The notes beneath the pieces were generated by a model. That model was not told the DNA's origin, searched no databases, and saw nothing but the letters and a program-made list of their open reading frames with translations. From positions 1 to 55,577 of the forward strand of contig JBEOJY010000035.1 in assembly GCA_040275305.1 (NCBI GenBank): 55,577 nucleotides of DNA, read 5' to 3'. The position numbers and the translations under genes were made by a program. Source of the DNA: JBEOJY01 sp040275305. GTDB taxonomy: Bacteria > Pseudomonadota > Alphaproteobacteria > UBA9219. Below, piece by piece: positions 1 to 8,812 of this stretch (position 1 is the stretch's first letter; every line of letters begins with the position of its first letter).

Positions 1-100
1 GAGAGGCGGTTGCGTGTGAACAGCAGCACACACTATCATTCATTTTACAAAGCATTTTATGGGGATTTGCGCACAAGCGTGAACAGGCGCGAAAGGCTAA

Positions 101-187
101 TGGTGCCCCAGGAGGGACTTGAACCCCCACATCGTTGCCGATAGTAGATTTTGAGTCTACCGCGTCTACCAATTCCACCACTGGGGC
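101..187 (-). tRNA. tRNA-Leu (anticodon CAA)
   Basis: Read on the minus strand, the sequence folds as a class II tRNA. The acceptor stem GCCCCAG pairs with CTGGGGC, the discriminator base is A, and CCA is encoded at 103-101. The anticodon stem GTAGA/TCTAC encloses the loop CTCAAAA, giving anticodon CAA, which decodes UUG. A long variable arm (ATCGGCAACGAT) and a T-loop GTTCAAGTC are visible, both expected for tRNA-Leu. Confidence 0.95.
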
Positions 188-284
188 ACAGGGGGCTTTA
201 AGACGAAGAGATGAACTGCATAGCGATATTGGCGGAATTTTCAAGGGGAAAATCAGGGAATTGGATCAAATAGCCGGCTCGCCC

Positions 285-330
285 CCTCACCCCTGCCCTC
301 TCCCCCTCACGGGGGCGAGGGAGTTTATCG
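285..330. repeat. C-rich dispersed repeat, divergent copy
   Basis: A C-run/G-run inverted motif (CCCCTCAC then GGGGGCGAGGG) lies between the tRNA and the amidase gene. It resembles better-preserved copies at 1129, 29529, 31631, 39848 and 39963, whose core is CCCTCCCCGCAAGGGGGAGGG. This copy is degenerate, so its membership in the family is an inference. Confidence 0.45.
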
Positions 331-352
331 CGCTTGCCGCGAGATTATTACT

Positions 353-1066
353 TTAGAGCATTCGGGTAACCGCGCGGAGCATGGCGGTCGTTTGAGGTTC
401 GGGCATGCCGGTCAGGTTTTGGGGGTCGAAGCGGCGCTGGAAGGCCATCAGCGCCGCGCGGGTCGGGTCGTCATAGACGTGGGAGTTAGGGCAATCATAG
501 CCGACGCCTCGCAGCAGGTTTTGCGTTTCGGCGCAGGTTGCGGGCTGGGAAGAGGCTGCGGGGGCTGGCCAGACGCCAAGCCCCTGCTCCGCCAGTTCGC
601 GCCATGGGAACAATTCGCCGGGGTCCTGTTTGCGTTGCGGCGCGATGTCGGAATGGGCCAAAAGCGCCTGACGTGGATCGAGCCTATGCCGCGCGACGAT
701 GTCTTGCACCAACGGGACTAGCGACGCGATTTGCGGTTTGGAAAACGCGCGGTAGCCGAATTCGTGGCCGGGGTTCACAAGCTCGATGCCGATGGATGCG
801 CTGTTGAGGTCCGTCACGCCGCGCCAGAAGCTTTTCCCGGCGTGCCATGTGCGGGCGGATTCCTCCACCAGCGCGAAGACTCGTCCGTCCTCCTCAATCA
901 GGTAATGCGCGGAGACTTTCGCGGCGGGGTCGCGCAGACGCGCCAGCGCCTCCTCGCCCGATTTCATGCCTGTGTAATGCAGCACGACATAGCGCAGCGG
1001 CACGAGCGGGTCGCGCTTATCAAAGTTGGGGGATGGGGCTGGGGTTATGAGCAGAGCGCCGCGCAT
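353..1066 (-). CDS. N-acetylmuramoyl-L-alanine amidase (Amidase_2) with peptidoglycan-binding domain
   Basis: A 237-residue protein of the AmiD/AmpD amidase_2 type, which cleaves the MurNAc-L-alanine bond of peptidoglycan or anhydro-muropeptides. The zinc-site pattern is visible: the first His in VVLHYTG (about residue 30), a second at WHAGKS (about 92), and HSDIAPQRKQDPG near residue 140-150. A C-terminal helical repeat (about 172-232, with LLRGVGYDC and ALMAFQRRF) matches a PG_binding_1 domain. No clear signal peptide or lipobox is visible at this start, so cytoplasmic or weakly exported action is possible. No good Shine-Dalgarno sequence precedes the ATG, leaving the start less certain than the family call. 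Confidence 0.88.
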   Translation of the reverse strand: MRGALLITPAPSPNFDKRDPLVPLRYVVLHYTGMKSGEEALARLRDPAAKVSAHYLIEEDGRVFALVEESARTWHAGKSFWRGVTDLNSASIGIELVNPGHEFGYRAFSKPQIASLVPLVQDIVARHRLDPRQALLAHSDIAPQRKQDPGELFPWRELAEQGLGVWPAPAASSQPATCAETQNLLRGVGYDCPNSHVYDDPTRAALMAFQRRFDPQNLTGMPEPQTTAMLRAVTRML

Positions 1067-1126
1067 GAGGGGTATAATATTTCCATATGATTGATACTGG
1101 TAGAGCTGCGGAATCTATTCCACGCT

Positions 1127-1162
1127 TGCCCCCTCCCCGCAAGGGGACGGGAATCGCGACGG
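1127..1162. repeat. C-rich palindromic repeat copy
   Basis: CCCCTCCCCGCAAGGGG followed by ACGGGAATCGCGACGGG sits downstream of the acyl-CoA dehydrogenase stop. The second half matches the copy inside prmC (GGGGATCGCGGCGGGA near 29560), showing that both belong to one family. Confidence 0.6.
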
Positions 1163-1168
1163 GTTATT

Positions 1169-2971
1169 TTAAAACGCGGCTTCGGGCATATCCATGACAG
1201 ATTTCGCGCCGGAGAGGATGGCGAGGTTCAGCGCATTGACCTGCGGCATGATTTTGTCGAAGTAGAAACGCGCGGTTTTGAGTTTGGCTTCGTAGAACGC
1301 GGCGCGTTCCGGTTCAGTCTTTGGTTCAGCGCGCAGTTTCGCGCCTGCGACCTTCGCCATCTTGAGCCACATCAATCCAAGCGCCACCAAGGCGAACATG
1401 CGCAGATAGTCGGAAGCCGCCGCGCCCGCCTCGTTCGGGTTGCCGAAACCGCGCGTGGCGACGGTCAGGCTTGCGACCTGCAGCTTGCCGAAGGCGCTCA
1501 TGAAATGCGGGAGAAAGTCCGCCAGATCGGGGTTATCTTTTTCGGCGGCCATAAAGGCGGTTGCGGGTTTGAAGAAGCTGCGGAGCAAACGGCCATAATC
1601 TTCCGCCATCTTGCGCCCCACGAGGTCGAGCGCCTGTATGCCGTTCGCGCCTTCGTAGATTTGAGCGATACGCGAGTCGCGCACATACTGTTCTATGCCG
1701 TTGTCGCGGATGTAGCCGTGGCCGCCATAGATTTGCATCGCGAGGTTGGCAACGTCGAAGCCTACATCGGTCAGGAAGGCTTTGATCACGGGGGTCATCA
1801 GCGAGACAAAGTCCGCCGCTTCGGCTCGCGCGGCGGGGTCCGGGTGTTTCGCCTCAGCGTCGAGTTTTTTGCCAACCAGAAACGCAAGGGCGCGGCTGCC
1901 TTCGATCAGGGCTTTCATGGTCAGCAGATTACGGCGCACATCGGGGTGGACGATCAGCGGGTCGGCTGGTTTGTCGGGATAGGCGGGGCCTGTCAGCGCC
2001 CGGCCTTGCAGCCTTTCTTTTGCGTAGGCCACGGCGTTTTGATAGGCAATTTCCGCGATGCCTAGCCCCTGCATGCCGACGCCTAGCCTCGCCTCGTTCA
2101 TCATGGTGAACATCGCGCTCATGCCTTTGTGGGGCTTGCCGACCAGCCATCCGGTCGCGCCATCGAAATTCATCGCGCAGGTCGCGGATCCTTTTATTCC
2201 CATCTTGTGTTCTATGCCCACGCACGCGACCTGATTGCGGTTTCCAGACGAACCGTCCGAGCGTGGAAGATATTTGGGCACGAGGAAGAGGCTGATGCCC
2301 CTGATGCCTGAGGGCGCATCTGGCAACCTGGCCAGCACGAGGTGAATAATATTTTCCGCGAGGTCATGTTCGCCCGCTGAGATAAAAATCTTGTTGCCCG
2401 TGATGCCGTAGCTTCCGTCTGGCCGAGGTTCCGCTTTCGTGCGCACGAGGCCGAGATCGGTCCCGCTCTGCGGTTCGGTGAGGCACATGGTGCCAGCCCA
2501 GATTCCTTCCACTAGTTTTGGCAGGTAGATCCGCTTGAGCGACTCCTCCCCGTGTTTGTCGATCGCGTTATAGGCGCCGTGCGATAATCCCGGATACATC
2601 CCGAACGACATATTGGCCGAGCAGATCATCTCGTCGACGACGAAGTTGAGCAGCAAGGGCAGACCCTGCCCTCCATATTCCGTTTTGCACGAAAGTCCCG
2701 TCCAGCCCCCTTCGCAAAAGCGGCGGTAGGCCTCGCGGAAGCCGCGCGGTGTGCGAATCTCTCCCCTGTCGAAGGTGCAGCCCTCCACGTCTCCTGTCTG
2801 GTTCAACGGCAACAGGACTTTCTCGCAAAGCTTGGCCGCCTCGCCCAGAATCGAGCCGATCATTTCAGGCGTCGCGTCGGCGTATCCCGGCCAGTTCGCC
2901 AGTTCGCCCGCGTCGATCACTTCATCAAGCACAAATCCGATATCGTCGAGCGGCGCGTGGTAAATCGGCAT
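1169..2971 (-). CDS. Acyl-CoA dehydrogenase, DmdC (methylmercaptopropionyl-CoA dehydrogenase-like) type
   Basis: A 600-residue FAD-dependent acyl-CoA dehydrogenase, longer than the roughly 380-residue classical enzymes because of the extra C-terminal domain of this subfamily. Visible signatures are CLTEPQSGTDLG (flavin/substrate region, about residue 155), GIKGSATCAMNFD, and QIYGGHGYIRDNG followed by IAQIYEGANGIQALDL. It would oxidise an acyl-CoA to the enoyl-CoA and pass electrons to ETF, fitting the ETF-QO gene at 29.9 kb. The open frame extends 56 codons upstream. The ATG at 2971 is chosen because MPIYHAPLDD is the family N-terminus and GGAGAG lies about 8 bases before it. The exact substrate cannot be told from sequence. 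Confidence 0.9.
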   Translation of the reverse strand: MPIYHAPLDDIGFVLDEVIDAGELANWPGYADATPEMIGSILGEAAKLCEKVLLPLNQTGDVEGCTFDRGEIRTPRGFREAYRRFCEGGWTGLSCKTEYGGQGLPLLLNFVVDEMICSANMSFGMYPGLSHGAYNAIDKHGEESLKRIYLPKLVEGIWAGTMCLTEPQSGTDLGLVRTKAEPRPDGSYGITGNKIFISAGEHDLAENIIHLVLARLPDAPSGIRGISLFLVPKYLPRSDGSSGNRNQVACVGIEHKMGIKGSATCAMNFDGATGWLVGKPHKGMSAMFTMMNEARLGVGMQGLGIAEIAYQNAVAYAKERLQGRALTGPAYPDKPADPLIVHPDVRRNLLTMKALIEGSRALAFLVGKKLDAEAKHPDPAARAEAADFVSLMTPVIKAFLTDVGFDVANLAMQIYGGHGYIRDNGIEQYVRDSRIAQIYEGANGIQALDLVGRKMAEDYGRLLRSFFKPATAFMAAEKDNPDLADFLPHFMSAFGKLQVASLTVATRGFGNPNEAGAAASDYLRMFALVALGLMWLKMAKVAGAKLRAEPKTEPERAAFYEAKLKTARFYFDKIMPQVNALNLAILSGAKSVMDMPEAAF

Positions 2972-3302
2972 GGAAGTCTCTCCGCGAGGGATATTTGCGC
3001 TGGTGGGGGGCGGCTGCCGTCGCTTTACGGCAGGCGCGAAGGTTATCGCAGCTGACTTCACAACGCAATCAATCTGAAAAACTTCTTGCACACGATACGG
3101 TCGCACATTGTGGCGTAGCCATGACGCCCCTGCCCGCAAATGTCTTTAAGATGCCTTGGATGCGCCGCGTTCTTGCCGCGTCTTAGCTGTGTTATAGGCT
3201 TGCGCAGGCTCCCCTACGGCATGTCCATAGAAACAGCACGGCGAACCCCAAAACTCATGCAATCCCCCTATGTAGTTGGGACATATTTTCTCATATTTGC
3301 TC

Positions 3303-3321
3303 GTTTTTCAGCAGCCTGTTA
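3303..3321 (+). repeat. Possible inverted terminal sequence, left copy
   Basis: GTTTTTCAGCAGCCTGTTA here matches, in inverted orientation, TAGCAGTCTGCTGAAAAAC at 13621-13639, with about 16 of 19 positions identical. The two copies bracket the 10-kb block from the phage-like genes to the Wzy-hydrolase fusion. No target-site duplication was identified, so a role as element ends is only a possibility. Confidence 0.35.
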
Positions 3322-3571
3322 ATAGGCAGTTGATTAGCAAATGTCTGGAGGCGGACGCCGTTGGCAACCTGCGTTCGGGGGAGAACGAAGGCAAAGGTTA
3401 CAAGGCTGGCACTCTGGTTGAATATGACGTGGGCTGCAAGATGTCTGGATGCGCTTGTTTCTAGCGATGTAAGACCGCTCCAAGGGTGGTGGGAATTTTC
3501 TTGACTATGGCTTGGGTTTGTCGTATTGACATCCTCAAGGCGAGTTTTATCTCAAGTGTTGCTTACAAAAG

Positions 3572-3598
3572 GCCAGTGGGTATCATCTGGCTTTTTTT
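3572..3598 (+). terminator. Rho-independent terminator
   Basis: Stem GCCAG/CTGGC with a 10-base loop is followed by seven T residues (3592-3598). An A-run on the 5' side could extend pairing with the T-run. No upstream plus-strand gene was recognised. Confidence 0.6.
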
Positions 3599-3693
3599 GT
3601 TGGAATGGATCCCAATCAAGTTTCTCGCCTTCCAAGTCCTTCCAGCAGGGACTTTGCGTCACGTTTTTTTTTACAAACCTGAACGAGTTATTC

Positions 3694-3716
3694 GCGGCCT
3701 TAGTGCCGCTTTTTTT
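3694..3716 (+). terminator. Rho-independent terminator
   Basis: Perfect stem GCGGC/GCCGC with loop CTTAGT and a run of seven T residues. It is the second terminator-like hairpin within 120 bases and lies 40 bases before the start of the small phage-like gene, insulating that gene from upstream transcription. Confidence 0.7.
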
Positions 3717-3756
3717 GCACCCAAACGAACGCCTTTATTTTGCGATAGGAGTCTCA

Positions 3757-4128
3757 ATGTCACTCAAGGATACAATTTCTTGCGCGGAAGAATTGCTGAA
3801 CGCGACTGTTTCTTCCGGCGCGTCGCTTTCTGGCGCAATGCGGCTTGGCGGCCTTCGCCTGTTTGGCTTCATCATGCCGTCAAGCTGGGACGCGGCGGAG
3901 CTGACGGTGCTCGGAAGCTTCGACGGGGGAACGACATTCGTTCCTATAAAAAGCAGCTATGACGGTACTGAGATAACCTTCGTGGTGAACGCGAGTGGAT
4001 TCTTTCCGTTGCCTAACCCGCAAATTTTCGCCGCCGTTCCGATGATCAAGCTGCAATCCGGCACGTCCGCCTCTCCCGTGAACCAAGCGGCTGATCGCGC
4101 TATCCAACTCGTGCTGCGGAGCATTTGA
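3757..4128 (+). CDS. Small phage-structural-like hypothetical protein
   Basis: A 123-residue protein of unknown function. The ATG at 3757 is preceded by TAGGAGT at good spacing, so it is preferred over the longer open frame beginning at 3526, which runs across two terminators. The composition, rich in Gly, Ser, Ala and Phe with segments such as LFGFIMPSSWDAAELTVLGSFD, looks like a beta-rich virion or tail-associated protein. That resemblance is an impression, not a family match. Its stop overlaps the region just before the SGNH hydrolase gene, suggesting co-translation and a joint role, perhaps in recognising or modifying surface polysaccharide. Confidence 0.65.
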   Translation: MSLKDTISCAEELLNATVSSGASLSGAMRLGGLRLFGFIMPSSWDAAELTVLGSFDGGTTFVPIKSSYDGTEITFVVNASGFFPLPNPQIFAAVPMIKLQSGTSASPVNQAADRAIQLVLRSI

Positions 4129-4130
4129 AC

Positions 4131-5594
4131 ATGAATATTTTTGGACTTTCGTGCCCGGCTCCGTTTCCCAAGGGCATTTTGCCGCCTTCGGTGGGCGGCA
4201 CAGGCGAAGGGCGCAACCTTGCCAAAACCATCGCGCGTGTGGCCAATTACAAGAACACGCCGATATATCCATCAGTTTTCGCTTACCCCCCGACGCAGGC
4301 CGTAGCTGCAACTGGCACAATCGCGACGGGGCCTTTGGTCGGGTGGGATGGCACACAGTTGATGCAGGCTACGACCGCCTACGCTTCCGGCGGTCAGAAC
4401 ATCATTACAATCAACACAACCTATGCCCCCTTAGTACGCGTGGGCATGACGGTCTGGCATATCATGTCGGCGACTTCGGTTATTCCAGACGGAACAACCG
4501 TCACGGCAGTTAATACCGGAACCGGGGCCGTCACGCTTTCCCAGAACCTGACCGGGACGTTGGTGGGCGCTGACTATGTCGGGTTCGGCAACAATACTGT
4601 CAGTTTTCTGGGGGCGTATGCGCAGCCTTATTACACGGCCTTTCCGTACACGCAAAACGCGGTCAACGCGGAATGGACAGCGCCCCCCTTCGCCGTCGAG
4701 TTCGACTATTACGGCACTGCGTTCAACCTCATCTTCCACGATATCAACGCGCTACCGCGTTTCTGGCTGTGGGTGGACGGGCAACCGACAACGGCGGCCT
4801 ATGGCATGCCGGGCAGCTACACGCCGTCGGCTAACAACCGCGCGTTCTATAACGTGACGTTCGACAATGGCGGCGACAACACCGCGCGGTGGAGACGCAT
4901 TAGGATTTACATGATTAATGCGCGGTTCGGCGGCATGAAGATCGGGCCGACCGACATCGTGTGCGCGACACGGCAAGCTTATCCCAAAATCGCGTGGCTC
5001 GGCGATAGCTGGACCGAGGGCGTGACGGGAACGGGGTATGCCACGGATTTGTTGTCCGGCACGCCGCATCAGGCGACGGCGCTGCTGGGGCTGGGCGTAC
5101 CGATGGTCGCAGGGCAAGGTTCGACCGGGTATATCTCAACTGGCGGGGCGCAGAAACCAGCGTTTGGCGACAGCGCTCGCGTCGCGCCAATTGTGGCGGC
5201 CAATCCCGACGCGCTGATGATCTGGGGCAGCATCAACGATGCCGCGCAAGACCCAACGGCGGTGCAGAACGCCGCTTACGCGCTGTACGCGTCGCTGCAA
5301 CGGCAACTCCCGCAAACGAAGCTGTTGGCCATTGGCGTGCAGGCTCGCGGGGCGAGCACAAGCGCGAATGACAGGACGATCAATCAATCCGTGAAGGCTG
5401 CGGCCGTAGCCGCTGGCGTTCCCTATCTCGATTGCATCGGGGAAGGTTGGGTGATGGGATCCGGCAAGTACGGCGCGACGACGGGCATGGGCAACGCGGA
5501 CGTGATTTTGGGCGGCGATGGAGCGCATTTGCAGCAAACGGGTTGCGAGTACTACGCGCGGCGCATCGCCGCGTGGCTCGCGGAGCAGATATAG
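4131..5594 (+). CDS. SGNH/GDSL-type hydrolase with N-terminal beta-rich region
   Basis: A 487-residue protein. The C-terminal half carries the SGNH esterase blocks: WLGDSWTEG (block I nucleophile Ser, about residue 289), IWGSINDA (Gly-x-Asn-Asp block III), and GGDGAHL near the C-terminus (block V Asp and His). The N-terminal half (about 1-270) is rich in Thr, Gly and aromatic residues, with a segment like GTTVTAVNTGTGAVTLSQNL typical of surface or phage tail proteins. Such enzymes often remove acetyl groups from polysaccharides, which fits the adjacent locus with an acetyltransferase. No signal peptide is apparent. A TTG at 4125 is an alternative start, but the ATG has GGAG 9 bases upstream. 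Confidence 0.8.
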   Translation: MNIFGLSCPAPFPKGILPPSVGGTGEGRNLAKTIARVANYKNTPIYPSVFAYPPTQAVAATGTIATGPLVGWDGTQLMQATTAYASGGQNIITINTTYAPLVRVGMTVWHIMSATSVIPDGTTVTAVNTGTGAVTLSQNLTGTLVGADYVGFGNNTVSFLGAYAQPYYTAFPYTQNAVNAEWTAPPFAVEFDYYGTAFNLIFHDINALPRFWLWVDGQPTTAAYGMPGSYTPSANNRAFYNVTFDNGGDNTARWRRIRIYMINARFGGMKIGPTDIVCATRQAYPKIAWLGDSWTEGVTGTGYATDLLSGTPHQATALLGLGVPMVAGQGSTGYISTGGAQKPAFGDSARVAPIVAANPDALMIWGSINDAAQDPTAVQNAAYALYASLQRQLPQTKLLAIGVQARGASTSANDRTINQSVKAAAVAAGVPYLDCIGEGWVMGSGKYGATTGMGNADVILGGDGAHLQQTGCEYYARRIAAWLAEQI

Positions 5595-5631
5595 GGGAAG
5601 CCCTCCTTGTACCCTTCTTGGGTTGGGCTTG

Positions 5632-6606
5632 TCATGCGACTTGGACGCAACGCTCCAATTCCGCCTTGATTGCGGCCAATAGTTTTCGTCTTGGCTCGGC
5701 TCGACACATCAGGCTGTATTTCTTGATGGTCTGGCGCGTGTTCATGTAACAGCGGCGTAGCGGAGACTTACGAGCGAACGTCAAGCCCAAAGCCGAGAAG
5801 TTTTCGGCTTCCCGGCAGAATACATCGTAACAATCGGCCCAGGGAAGAATTCGACCGGACCACGGTTTTCCGTTACCTGTAAAGTGGCCGATACGGGGTT
5901 CGGCCACGCTTTCCACGCCCCATAACTTATAGGCCGTCTGAAAATTCCATGAACAGGAAAGATGAATGCGGCGGTCGCCTAAGACTGCGTTCATAGCGCT
6001 TTGGTCATGGTGGCGGCACGCGGCCGTGTGGCTTTTGAAGTATTCGAAGGCTTCCGACGCGATTGTTTTCCATGCCGCTTTCGTCGTCATGAAGATGCCC
6101 GCGTTCATATAAGCCGCGTTGTCCGGCAGCCCCAGACCTTTGAAATAATTCTCGCTCATGCTCTTCAGGCTTTCATCAACATGGCGATCGAAGACGATGG
6201 TATCTTCGACGCCCGCAAGCTTCCCATCGGGAACGCTCCACTCGACCAGACGGGAGGGATCCTTGAACGCCCAGGTGTCGCCGTCGATATACAGGATCTT
6301 CCCACAGGATTGGGGAAGCGCGTCGTTGATAAAGAATCTTCCCAACGTTGTCAGCGATACGTGCGATTTATGGACTTCACCCTGCGCAAAACCTGAAAAA
6401 TGCTTCTCCTCCATCGGAATGACGGTTATGGAATATTTCTGCGCGAGATTTCTCAGGCGATTGATTTCGAGATTGTCCGTCTCTGTTACAAACAACAGAA
6501 TGTCGGCCCTGTGCGCCGGAACAAAGGTTCGTAGACGCGCGGCGGATACCAGACTTGGCAACAAAAAGCCTTTGTCCGTGACGTAACAAATACTGCAATC
6601 CTGCAT
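5632..6606 (-). CDS. Glycosyltransferase family 8 (LPS galactosyl/glucosyltransferase-like)
   Basis: A 324-residue GT-A enzyme that transfers a hexose from a nucleotide sugar, retaining configuration. Signatures are KILYIDGDTW, containing the metal-binding Asp-Gly-Asp, NAGIFM (acceptor-side motif), HHDQSAMNAVL, and IGHFTGNGKPW, the HxxGxxKPW motif of family 8. The ATG at 6606 gives the typical start MQDCSICYVTD and is preceded by GGAAGG. The open frame continues 19 codons upstream, but those residues do not fit the fold. It converges on the SGNH hydrolase gene and diverges from the pyruvyl transferase gene. Confidence 0.88.
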   Translation of the reverse strand: MQDCSICYVTDKGFLLPSLVSAARLRTFVPAHRADILLFVTETDNLEINRLRNLAQKYSITVIPMEEKHFSGFAQGEVHKSHVSLTTLGRFFINDALPQSCGKILYIDGDTWAFKDPSRLVEWSVPDGKLAGVEDTIVFDRHVDESLKSMSENYFKGLGLPDNAAYMNAGIFMTTKAAWKTIASEAFEYFKSHTAACRHHDQSAMNAVLGDRRIHLSCSWNFQTAYKLWGVESVAEPRIGHFTGNGKPWSGRILPWADCYDVFCREAENFSALGLTFARKSPLRRCYMNTRQTIKKYSLMCRAEPRRKLLAAIKAELERCVQVA

Positions 6607-6695
6607 CCTTGCATCCTTCCTGATCGTTCGGTAGTCTCTAGCCCAGATTGTTAACTCAAGCAATGTAAACGCCGATACAACTTATAGGATAGATC

Positions 6696-7661
6696 GTGAT
6701 TAAGACTATTGCGCTTTTCGACACGAGTATTGCCACGGACAACGCCGGGGACGAGATTATCATGGATGCCGTCCGCAAGGAGCTGATGGCGTTGTTTCCC
6801 GATGCTTTTTATGTTTCCGTTCCGACCCATGACACGCTCGGCAAGATCGGGCGAGAACTTGCACGCAAAGCGGATTTAGGGTTCGTCGGAGGCTCCAATC
6901 TTCTCTGTCCGAACTGGCTCCGTCACAATCAATGGAAGATCGGGGTTAAAGACTTCTGGCGGATCGGCCATCCGTTGCTGATGGGCGCGGGCTGGGTCGG
7001 CTATGGTCGGGAAGTTATGTTCCCCACGGGGATCATGTTCAGGCATTTGTTCAGGAACAAAGGCCTGCATGCCGTACGCGATTCCTATACGCTCAATCGA
7101 CTGCTCAAGGCAGGAGTCAGCAACGTTCTCAACACTGCCTGCCCGACGATGTGGACTCTGACGCCGGAGCATTGCGCCCGTTTGCCGAAGCAAAAGGCCG
7201 ACAGCGCCGTGATCACGGTCACCGGCTATTCTTCCTCCCCCGAATCCGATGGCGCATGGATCAAGGCGGTTTGCGACAAATACAAGACTGTGTATTTCTG
7301 GCCGCAGATGGTCGATGACGAGCCTTATTTGAGGTCGCTTGTGAGCGGGGACAAGGTTGTAACGTTGGGAGCAAATCTTCGCGGCTATGACGAGCTTTTG
7401 AAGAGTCAAGACGTCGATTTCATCGGAACTCGGTTGCATGGCGGCATTCGCGCCCTTCAGCACGGACGGCGCGCGATCATTCTGGCAATAGACAATCGGG
7501 CGACTGAAATCGCCAAGGATACCAATTTTCCGACGGTTTCGAGGAGCGATATTGCAAAGATCAGCTCTATGATCGACGGTCCGTTCGAGACGGACATCAA
7601 GATCCCGCAAGACAAAATCGCGGCCTGGAAGGGGCAGTTTGCCAAGGAGCCGCGCGGCTAG
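6696..7661 (+). CDS. Polysaccharide pyruvyl transferase family protein
   Basis: A 321-residue protein of the CsaB/WcaK-like family that adds pyruvate ketals from phosphoenolpyruvate to sugar residues. Visible are the N-terminal SIATDNAGDEI motif, FVGGSNLL, and the C-terminal GTRLHGGIRALQHG followed by IDNRATEIAKD. The start codon is GTG, with AGGA 6 bases upstream. It is the only plus-strand gene within a run of minus-strand polysaccharide genes. Its stop shares the palindromic CTAG tetranucleotide with the convergent GT4 gene, so the two stop codons overlap by four bases. Pyruvylation would add negative charge to the exopolysaccharide. Confidence 0.85.
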   Translation: MIKTIALFDTSIATDNAGDEIIMDAVRKELMALFPDAFYVSVPTHDTLGKIGRELARKADLGFVGGSNLLCPNWLRHNQWKIGVKDFWRIGHPLLMGAGWVGYGREVMFPTGIMFRHLFRNKGLHAVRDSYTLNRLLKAGVSNVLNTACPTMWTLTPEHCARLPKQKADSAVITVTGYSSSPESDGAWIKAVCDKYKTVYFWPQMVDDEPYLRSLVSGDKVVTLGANLRGYDELLKSQDVDFIGTRLHGGIRALQHGRRAIILAIDNRATEIAKDTNFPTVSRSDIAKISSMIDGPFETDIKIPQDKIAAWKGQFAKEPRG

Positions 7662-8806
7662 AGCAGTTTCTCGAGGCCGTCCTTCATCACTGATGCGGCA
7701 TTACGCGGCGTGTAGTTTCGCATCAAGTCGATGCAGGCTTTCGCGGATTCTTCCGCGTTGGCGAAGCTTTGCGCCGCCAACAAAAGCTTTGCGGCAACAT
7801 CGTCGGCGTTCAAGGGATTGTGACGGTATCCCGTCGCGCCTTCGCGCACGAGTTCCGGGACGCAGCCGCAGCGCTCGCTGACAACCACAGGACAACCGTA
7901 GGCCAAAGCCTCGTTGACGACAAGTCCCCACGGCTCGCTTAAGCTAGGAAGCACGAGGCATGTCGCTTTGGCATACTCCGCGAACAGGTCCGCGCCCGTT
8001 TTGCTGCCGACAAATATTTCGTCAGGCGCTAGCCCAAGATTTCTAGCTTTTTCCGCAAGCGGCTCTTTGAGATTTCCGCTGCCGACTATTATGAGCACCG
8101 CTTGAGGCATCCGCATTTTGATGGACGCGAAGGCTTCAAGAAGGCGGTCGAGATTCTTTTCCGGCGCGAGGCGTCCGACATACAGAAAGCGCGGCGCATC
8201 GGAAGGCGGCGCAAGACGCAGGCGCTCCTGAAGCGCAATTTCTGGATCGTAGTCGTAAGGGAGCGCAGCGGCTTGACACGGCACAAACACATGCTCTGGC
8301 TTCGCGCCTAGCGACACGACATATTCCTTGGTGCGCTGACCGTACCCCAAGACGGCATCGACCGACCTGAACAAGAATTTTTTGACGATATTCTTGAGAG
8401 CGCTGGACGGGCGGTCGAAAGCGGTTGAGTCGCAGAATATCGCGACTTTCTGCCTCTTCAGCCTCAGGATCACATATTGGAGCCAGAATTCCGGCTTTTC
8501 GTATTCGATGAGAATGCTCAACGACGCTTGCGACGCCAGCGTTCTTGTGACGATTTTGGCGATCCTCCGCCATGGGCTTACCGCTGCGGGCAAGCCTCGG
8601 AACAGCAGTTCATACGGATAGCGATGCCGCGCGTGGTCTATGCCGGACAGGGCGGCCCGCTCCGAATCCGTTTCGGCTTTCTGGATGATTCTGAGGTCAA
8701 ATTTCTTATCCTCTTGCGCAAGTTCATACAGCGAGGAAAAGACTTCGCCTTTGTAGGACGACCACAATATGTTGTGCCAGATATCGACAATGACGGGGCT
8801 TCGCAT
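7658..8806 (-). CDS. Glycosyltransferase family 4 (GT-B)
   Basis: A 382-residue GT-B fold transferase. The C-terminal donor domain begins at FLYVGRLAPEKNLDRLLEAF (about residue 208) and carries the EX7E-type segment SEPWGLVVNEALAYGCPVVV with GCVPELV. The N-terminal acceptor domain starts with IVDIWHN and has no signal peptide. It probably adds one sugar of the repeat unit on the cytoplasmic face of the membrane. It is the last gene of a minus-strand run that includes the WcaF-like gene 6 bases upstream, implying one transcript. Confidence 0.87.
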   Translation of the reverse strand: MRSPVIVDIWHNILWSSYKGEVFSSLYELAQEDKKFDLRIIQKAETDSERAALSGIDHARHRYPYELLFRGLPAAVSPWRRIAKIVTRTLASQASLSILIEYEKPEFWLQYVILRLKRQKVAIFCDSTAFDRPSSALKNIVKKFLFRSVDAVLGYGQRTKEYVVSLGAKPEHVFVPCQAAALPYDYDPEIALQERLRLAPPSDAPRFLYVGRLAPEKNLDRLLEAFASIKMRMPQAVLIIVGSGNLKEPLAEKARNLGLAPDEIFVGSKTGADLFAEYAKATCLVLPSLSEPWGLVVNEALAYGCPVVVSERCGCVPELVREGATGYRHNPLNADDVAAKLLLAAQSFANAEESAKACIDLMRNYTPRNAASVMKDGLEKLL

Positions 8807-8812
8807 AGCGGA

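Larger units (their letters stand above)
2972..3756. other. Gene-poor stretch before the polysaccharide locus
   Basis: This 785-base gap holds no confidently coding gene. It contains one 62-codon frame (3276-3464) ending in a Cys-containing tail, with no family signature, an inverted-repeat-like sequence at 3303, and two plus-strand terminators at 3572 and 3694. The terminators imply a plus-strand transcript that I cannot connect to a gene, possibly a decayed gene or a small RNA. Confidence 0.5.

Noticed and set aside
1091..2065. Long frame on the plus strand opposite the acyl-CoA dehydrogenase
   Set aside because: It lies wholly within the opposite strand of a confidently identified gene and has no family features of its own.
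3276..3464. 62-codon frame in the gene-poor stretch
   Set aside because: No Shine-Dalgarno, no recognisable domain, and it crosses the inverted-repeat-like sequence. It is described under the gap instead.
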